10,678 nt of DNA from Candidatus Methanocomedens sp. (GTDB lineage Archaea; Halobacteriota; Methanosarcinia; Methanosarcinales; Methanocomedenaceae): NCBI GenBank assembly GCA_009649835.1, contig PYCK01000080.1, positions 1 to 10,678 of the forward strand. Direction: 5' to 3'. Position 1 is the first letter of the stretch, and every line of letters starts with the position of its first letter. Below, one piece after another: positions 7,219 through 10,678 of this stretch. The notes under the pieces are model-generated. The model was not told where the DNA came from and made no database searches. It saw only the letters and a list, made by a program, of their open reading frames with translations. A program made the position numbers and the translations under genes.

Positions 7219-7229
7219 TTAGACTATTC

Positions 7230-8402
7230 ATGAAAAGATTTCAGGAACATTTTGATGAAGAATTTATAAGAATTGCTTCAAAAGCACTGGGAATGCCGGA
7301 ATCAAAGATAACCGGCATGATAAAGAGAAGAGTGCTGCAGAGGATCTCCAGGTTCCTTCCTGAATATTACAGGTTCGAAAAGGGGATATCGGGAGTGGAG
7401 CCGGGGACTACCCTCTTCAATCTGGTCAGTGACATCGAGATTGTAAAAGGCTTCCCGAAGATACATCGGGCTATGGTACTTGAACCTACTATTCAAGCAC
7501 ACTTCAAAGGATTGCCACTGGTTGCCATTGAAGAAAAGATGAACGGTTACAATGTCAGGGTTGTAAAGATACAAGACCAGGTACTTGCTCTTACCAGGGG
7601 CGGGTTGGTGTGCCCATATACCACCGAAAAAGCAACCGAGAGGATTGGACTTGAATTTTTCCGGGACCATCCCGACCTGGTACTATGCGGTGAAATGGTG
7701 GGTCCTGATAACCCATATGTCCCGAAGGATATTTATCCGGAAGTGGAAAGTATCGCATTCTATGTATTCGATATCAGGGAGAAAGATACAGGTAGACCCA
7801 TTACTCTGGAAAAGAAAAACGAATTGTGCGAGCGTTATGGTATTAAGACTGTACGGCACTTCGGGAATTATCCAGTTGATGCCGTTGCCCGGATAGTGGC
7901 TGACCTTATCAGGGAACTGGGAGCAGCAGGACATGAGGGTGTTGTGATAAAGGACCCGGAAATGAACCTGCCAGCCCTGAAATATACATGTTCTGAAAGT
8001 ACCAACAGCGATTTGCAGTATGCGTTCCAGTTCTATAATGACTATGGCAGGGATTTCTTTTTTTCCAGGGTTGTCAGGGAGGGGTTCCAGTCAGTGGAGT
8101 GGGATGAGGACGGGGATGCATTGCATGAGAGGAGCTGCCGCCTGGGTGAGAGTATCTTAAAACCAATGGTAGAGACCATTCGAAAAAGAAAAAGGGGCGA
8201 GCGTATCACTGAAAATGTGAGGATAAGGGTCAGTAACATAAAAACGGCACAGCAGTTTGAGGAACACCTGAGGATATTGGGAATTGATGCCCAGTTCGGT
8301 GAGCCCCTGTATGTGGATGGGGAGTACCTGGTAGAAATTAAGAAATTGAACCAGAGCACGAACGACCGTACTGATGCTTTATTAAATGGTCAGTTCTGGT
8401 GA
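7230..8402 (+). CDS. ATP-dependent RNA ligase, archaeal Rnl3 (Pab1020/MTH1221) family
   Basis: Joins RNA 5'-phosphate and 3'-hydroxyl ends through enzyme-AMP and RNA-adenylate intermediates. The 390-residue length fits the archaeal family (~380). Nucleotidyltransferase motifs are visible in order: motif I EEKMNGYNVR with the AMP-accepting Lys103, an LTRGG block (121-125), GEMVGPDNPYV (154-164), FYVFDI (178-182), motif IV EGVVIK (236-241) and motif V LKY with Lys251. The N-terminal ~90 residues and C-terminal ~130 residues match the extra domains of this family, the latter used for dimerisation in studied homologues. Family members circularise RNA, and circular box C/D RNAs have been linked to them in Thermococcales. 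No clear ribosome-binding site precedes the ATG; translation may be coupled to the CBS gene ending 11 bp upstream. The adenylate-binding CBS neighbours could sense its substrate and product, which is inference. Confidence 0.92.
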   Translation: MKRFQEHFDEEFIRIASKALGMPESKITGMIKRRVLQRISRFLPEYYRFEKGISGVEPGTTLFNLVSDIEIVKGFPKIHRAMVLEPTIQAHFKGLPLVAIEEKMNGYNVRVVKIQDQVLALTRGGLVCPYTTEKATERIGLEFFRDHPDLVLCGEMVGPDNPYVPKDIYPEVESIAFYVFDIREKDTGRPITLEKKNELCERYGIKTVRHFGNYPVDAVARIVADLIRELGAAGHEGVVIKDPEMNLPALKYTCSESTNSDLQYAFQFYNDYGRDFFFSRVVREGFQSVEWDEDGDALHERSCRLGESILKPMVETIRKRKRGERITENVRIRVSNIKTAQQFEEHLRILGIDAQFGEPLYVDGEYLVEIKKLNQSTNDRTDALLNGQFW

Positions 8403-8450
8403 TTTATTCAATTAGGTTTATTGCAGCCTACTATCCTTTATTACACTATT

Positions 8451-9086
8451 ATGGCTTCCCCTGATAAAAAAAATGCTTCTAAATATGAGATCGTGTTCGT
8501 TGGCCGTTCCAACGTAGGTAAGTCAACACTTATCAGGAGCCTTACTGGTAAGCCTGTTCCCATCGGACGGCGGCCCGGTGTTACCCGCAAACCCGGGAAC
8601 CTGGCATTGGGCGACCTGGTCGTAACTGACATGCCTGGTTTTGGCTTTATGAGCGGGGTAAAGGACCGCAAGCAGGATATTATAAAAACAAAATTTGTCA
8701 GGTATATTGAAGACCATAGTAAGCGTATCATCCTGGCAGTACTGGTGTTAAATGTTCAGTCATTTGCAGAAATAGTGGACCGCTGGAGTGGACGGGGGGA
8801 GATTCCGGTTGAGGTTGAGATGTACCAGTTCCTCCAGGAACTGGGGCTGGATGTGGTCGTGGCTGTCAATAAGATTGATAAAATAAAGGACAAGAACAGG
8901 GACAGCGTGATGGATGGTGTGGCCGAAAGGCTGGACATCCTGCCGCCCTGGAAACAATGGCCTGATAAACTCATACCTATTAGTGCAAAAAAAGGGGATG
9001 TGAAAGCACTTTCCGGATTGATCAGGAGCCGGATACATGAACTGGGACGGGATGACCTGCTGGGATATATCAGACTTGGCGTATAG
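8451..9086 (+). CDS. engB: EngB/YihA-type GTP-binding protein
   Basis: A 211-residue TrmE-Era-EngA-EngB superfamily GTPase. Motifs (numbered from the ATG at 8451): G1 GRSNVGKS (18-25), G2 Thr45 in GVTRKP, G3 DMPG (60-63, followed by FG), G4 NKID (140-143) and G5 SAK (178-180). In bacteria EngB is needed for assembly of the large ribosomal subunit; the archaeal version is presumed similar but is less studied. The segment around 107-125 (EIVDRWSGRGEIPVE) is longer than I would expect for a bacterial EngB. I chose ATG 8451 over the TTG at 8421 because conserved sequence begins close after it; the TTG has an AGGT four bases upstream and would add ten residues. It lies 48 bp after the RNA ligase and ends the plus-strand cluster. 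Confidence 0.9.
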   Translation: MASPDKKNASKYEIVFVGRSNVGKSTLIRSLTGKPVPIGRRPGVTRKPGNLALGDLVVTDMPGFGFMSGVKDRKQDIIKTKFVRYIEDHSKRIILAVLVLNVQSFAEIVDRWSGRGEIPVEVEMYQFLQELGLDVVVAVNKIDKIKDKNRDSVMDGVAERLDILPPWKQWPDKLIPISAKKGDVKALSGLIRSRIHELGRDDLLGYIRLGV

Positions 9087-9163
9087 GAAAGTATAAACAC
9101 ATTTCCTTCTCTCGCCTTAAGTAAAAATCCATGACATTCTTGCCACTACTACTGTTGCACCCG
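9087..9163. terminator. Convergent intergenic region, possible terminators
   Basis: 77 bp between the converging engB and Lon-like genes. On the plus strand a pyrimidine-rich tract (about 9103-9118) follows the engB stop. On the minus strand a run of five T (9123-9127) lies ~37 bases beyond the protease stop. Archaeal terminators are mostly T tracts without strong hairpins, so both are plausible, but neither is strong. Confidence 0.25.
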
Positions 9164-10678
9164 CTACCTTCTGAGTAGTATCATTGCCGCAAACACTCCC
9201 AGTATCCCGGAAATGATTGGAAAACCAGGTACATCCAGCCCATCCCAGGCAGGTACTTGGGGGGTAGGGGTTTGTGTCGGGCAAACGGTCTTAAGCGGAA
9301 TGGGCGTTGCAGATACTGCACTATGGCTCACGTTAGAAGTTGTGGTCAACTGCAATGTGGTCTTGGCCAGCACCCTGGCATAGTTATATTCCATTATCTG
9401 CTGGCTGGGTGACTCCAGCGAATCCGCATACTCGTATGCACTCACTGCAAGGACCGGCTCAATACCGGCATTCCTTGACTCTTCAATAGATACCCTTGCA
9501 GCATTGGCACTGCGCTGTATCTTTGTACCCACATCAGAATATCCCATCAGGCTAATAGCGGTACTGGCCTGCACATAAGCCAGTAACGAATCATATATGG
9601 CACCGCTGTAATATCCCCTTTCATATTCTATTACTGCTCTGTCAAGGGATACATCTGCCTCGTCCAGCAGTCCGGAGAGACCGTGCATGCTATCGGACTC
9701 ACTGATAATGGTCCGCGCGTATGTGACCACTGATGATGCCGTTCCCACGTACCATCCGGCCCTGTCTTTCAACATACCATCGTCGGTTGTGTGGTCCGTA
9801 TTCACCAGCGAAAGCCACCACAGTACGGTTTCGGCCCTCATGGATGCCAGTGCCAGGGTCTTGACGTAATCAATCTCAGTTTCGGTTGAGCGTGCATCCT
9901 CCAGCAATTGTTCTGCCATTACTACCCTTATCTCGGCAGCACCCACACCATCCACGTCCTTCAACCCTTCTTCTTTGAACCGCTCCACCTCCTGGCGGCT
10001 GTGGTTGATTTCCAGGTTTACGGTTTGATAAAGATTGTTAAGATATTCGTCCTGGTCTTTGGTATTGGAATATTCCTCCCACCAAAGTATGAACTTCAGG
10101 TTATTCAGGACCAGCAGGCCCGTATTGGTGGCCGCATAGTATTGCTGTTCATCATATTGCTCCTGGCCTTTGTCCAGCAGTACTTTTTGTACCTCAAGGG
10201 TGCCTGAGAACTGTGTGGTCTCATTCACTGCCACAAGGTATAATTGGTTTGCTTCATCCAGTACATTCCTGCCAAGCGGGCGCAGCACATCCAGGTATTC
10301 TGCTGACCATACGCCTATAGGCGGTTCAGACCTGTGTATCTCATGACCGGTGAAAAGTTCCACTGCGTCCTCGATGGTTATTGCTTCTACTACTTCCACG
10401 TCCAGTTCCCGGCCCCGTTCTACCAGGTCTACTTCAATGGTCTTTTCTTCTACGGCTACGATATCCCCTTTGCGTACAATGGTGTTTTCAGTAATCACCA
10501 CATTGATCTGGCCCTCTGGTACGATGAACAGGGACGTGCCGTGCTGTGCAGCAGCATCAAGTTTATACGGGATGCCGCCCACCGGCCCGATACTTCCGTC
10601 AGGATTGATCATTCCTGTCATTACCACGCCATCGATCAGCTGCCAGTCCTCTATGTCGGCTATGGCGGCCACGGTGAG
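9164..10678 (-). CDS. Lon-like (S16) archaeal surface protease, N-terminus missing, PGF-CTERM-like anchor
   Basis: The reading frame stays open to the window edge, so the gene is cut; only its C-terminal ~504 codons are here. The GTG at 10672 is inside the gene. The first ~50 residues match the end of the Lon proteolytic domain: VMTG, then GPVGGIPYK with the catalytic Lys of the Ser-Lys dyad (codon near 10562), then FIVPEGQ. The catalytic Ser should lie just outside the window. This fits the COG1750-type archaeal proteases, which lack an AAA+ domain and are secreted. About 340 residues of mostly helical, Glu- and Tyr-rich sequence follow with no family I recognise. A Thr/Pro-rich linker (TPTPQVP) then leads to Pro-Gly-Phe (9221-9229), a ~16-residue hydrophobic segment and a terminal Arg-Arg: the layout of a PGF-CTERM signal, cut by archaeosortase A for lipid anchoring. 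Cell-surface location is inferred. Confidence 0.85.
   Translation of the reverse strand, partial: LTVAAIADIEDWQLIDGVVMTGMINPDGSIGPVGGIPYKLDAAAQHGTSLFIVPEGQINVVITENTIVRKGDIVAVEEKTIEVDLVERGRELDVEVVEAITIEDAVELFTGHEIHRSEPPIGVWSAEYLDVLRPLGRNVLDEANQLYLVAVNETTQFSGTLEVQKVLLDKGQEQYDEQQYYAATNTGLLVLNNLKFILWWEEYSNTKDQDEYLNNLYQTVNLEINHSRQEVERFKEEGLKDVDGVGAAEIRVVMAEQLLEDARSTETEIDYVKTLALASMRAETVLWWLSLVNTDHTTDDGMLKDRAGWYVGTASSVVTYARTIISESDSMHGLSGLLDEADVSLDRAVIEYERGYYSGAIYDSLLAYVQASTAISLMGYSDVGTKIQRSANAARVSIEESRNAGIEPVLAVSAYEYADSLESPSQQIMEYNYARVLAKTTLQLTTTSNVSHSAVSATPIPLKTVCPTQTPTPQVPAWDGLDVPGFPIISGILGVFAAMILLRR

Noticed and set aside
8421..8450. TTG start for the EngB-like protein, adding ten residues
   Set aside because: An AGGT lies just upstream, but the extra residues look non-conserved and an ATG at 8451 stands close before the conserved region; kept as an alternative.

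Overview
The window looks like part of a euryarchaeal chromosome, most likely from a methanogen or ANME relative of the Methanosarcinia. The evidence is gene content, not a search. It has an archaeal-type (Pab1020/MTH1221-like) RNA ligase, a run of stand-alone CBS-domain proteins, an archaeal EngB-like GTPase, and a Lon-fold surface protease ending in a PGF-CTERM-like archaeosortase signal. TATA-box promoters and GGAGG/GGTGA ribosome-binding sites also fit. Base composition is moderate, with AT-rich gaps. I see no insertion sequence, integrase, phage gene, CRISPR array, tRNA or rRNA.

Layout. (1) Positions 1-133 are a short gap with a degenerate 11-bp tandem repeat. (2) Positions 134-2779, minus strand: a U32-family iron-sulfur protein followed 51 bp later by a sodium/alanine (AGCS) symporter. 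(3) Positions 2780-2906: a divergent promoter region. (4) Positions 2907-9086, plus strand: seven genes in a row, which are five consecutive CBS-only proteins (18 CBS domains in total, the first with a C-terminal zinc ribbon), an ATP-dependent RNA ligase and an EngB-like GTPase. Gaps are 11-48 bp except for one 283-bp gap after the second CBS gene. That gap holds a pair of matching palindromic elements 33 bp apart, a possible 48-codon ORF and a TATA box, so the cluster probably has two promoters. (5) Positions 9164-10678, minus strand, convergent with the cluster: the C-terminal two thirds or so of a Lon-like (S16/COG1750-type) protease, cut by the window edge.

How the genes may work together. 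CBS pairs usually bind adenosine nucleotides (AMP, ADP, ATP, SAM). The RNA ligase consumes ATP and releases AMP, and EngB-type GTPases act in ribosome assembly. A reasonable but untested reading is that the CBS array senses adenylate state and is co-expressed with an RNA-processing and ribosome-assembly module. The divergent U32 protein belongs to a family containing RNA hydroxylases, which loosely fits an RNA theme. The most unusual parts are the size of the CBS array directly upstream of the RNA ligase, the loss of the ribose-binding Asp in three of four domains of the last CBS protein, and the 33-bp repeat in the internal gap, which can be read either as paired operators or as an in-frame peptide repeat.
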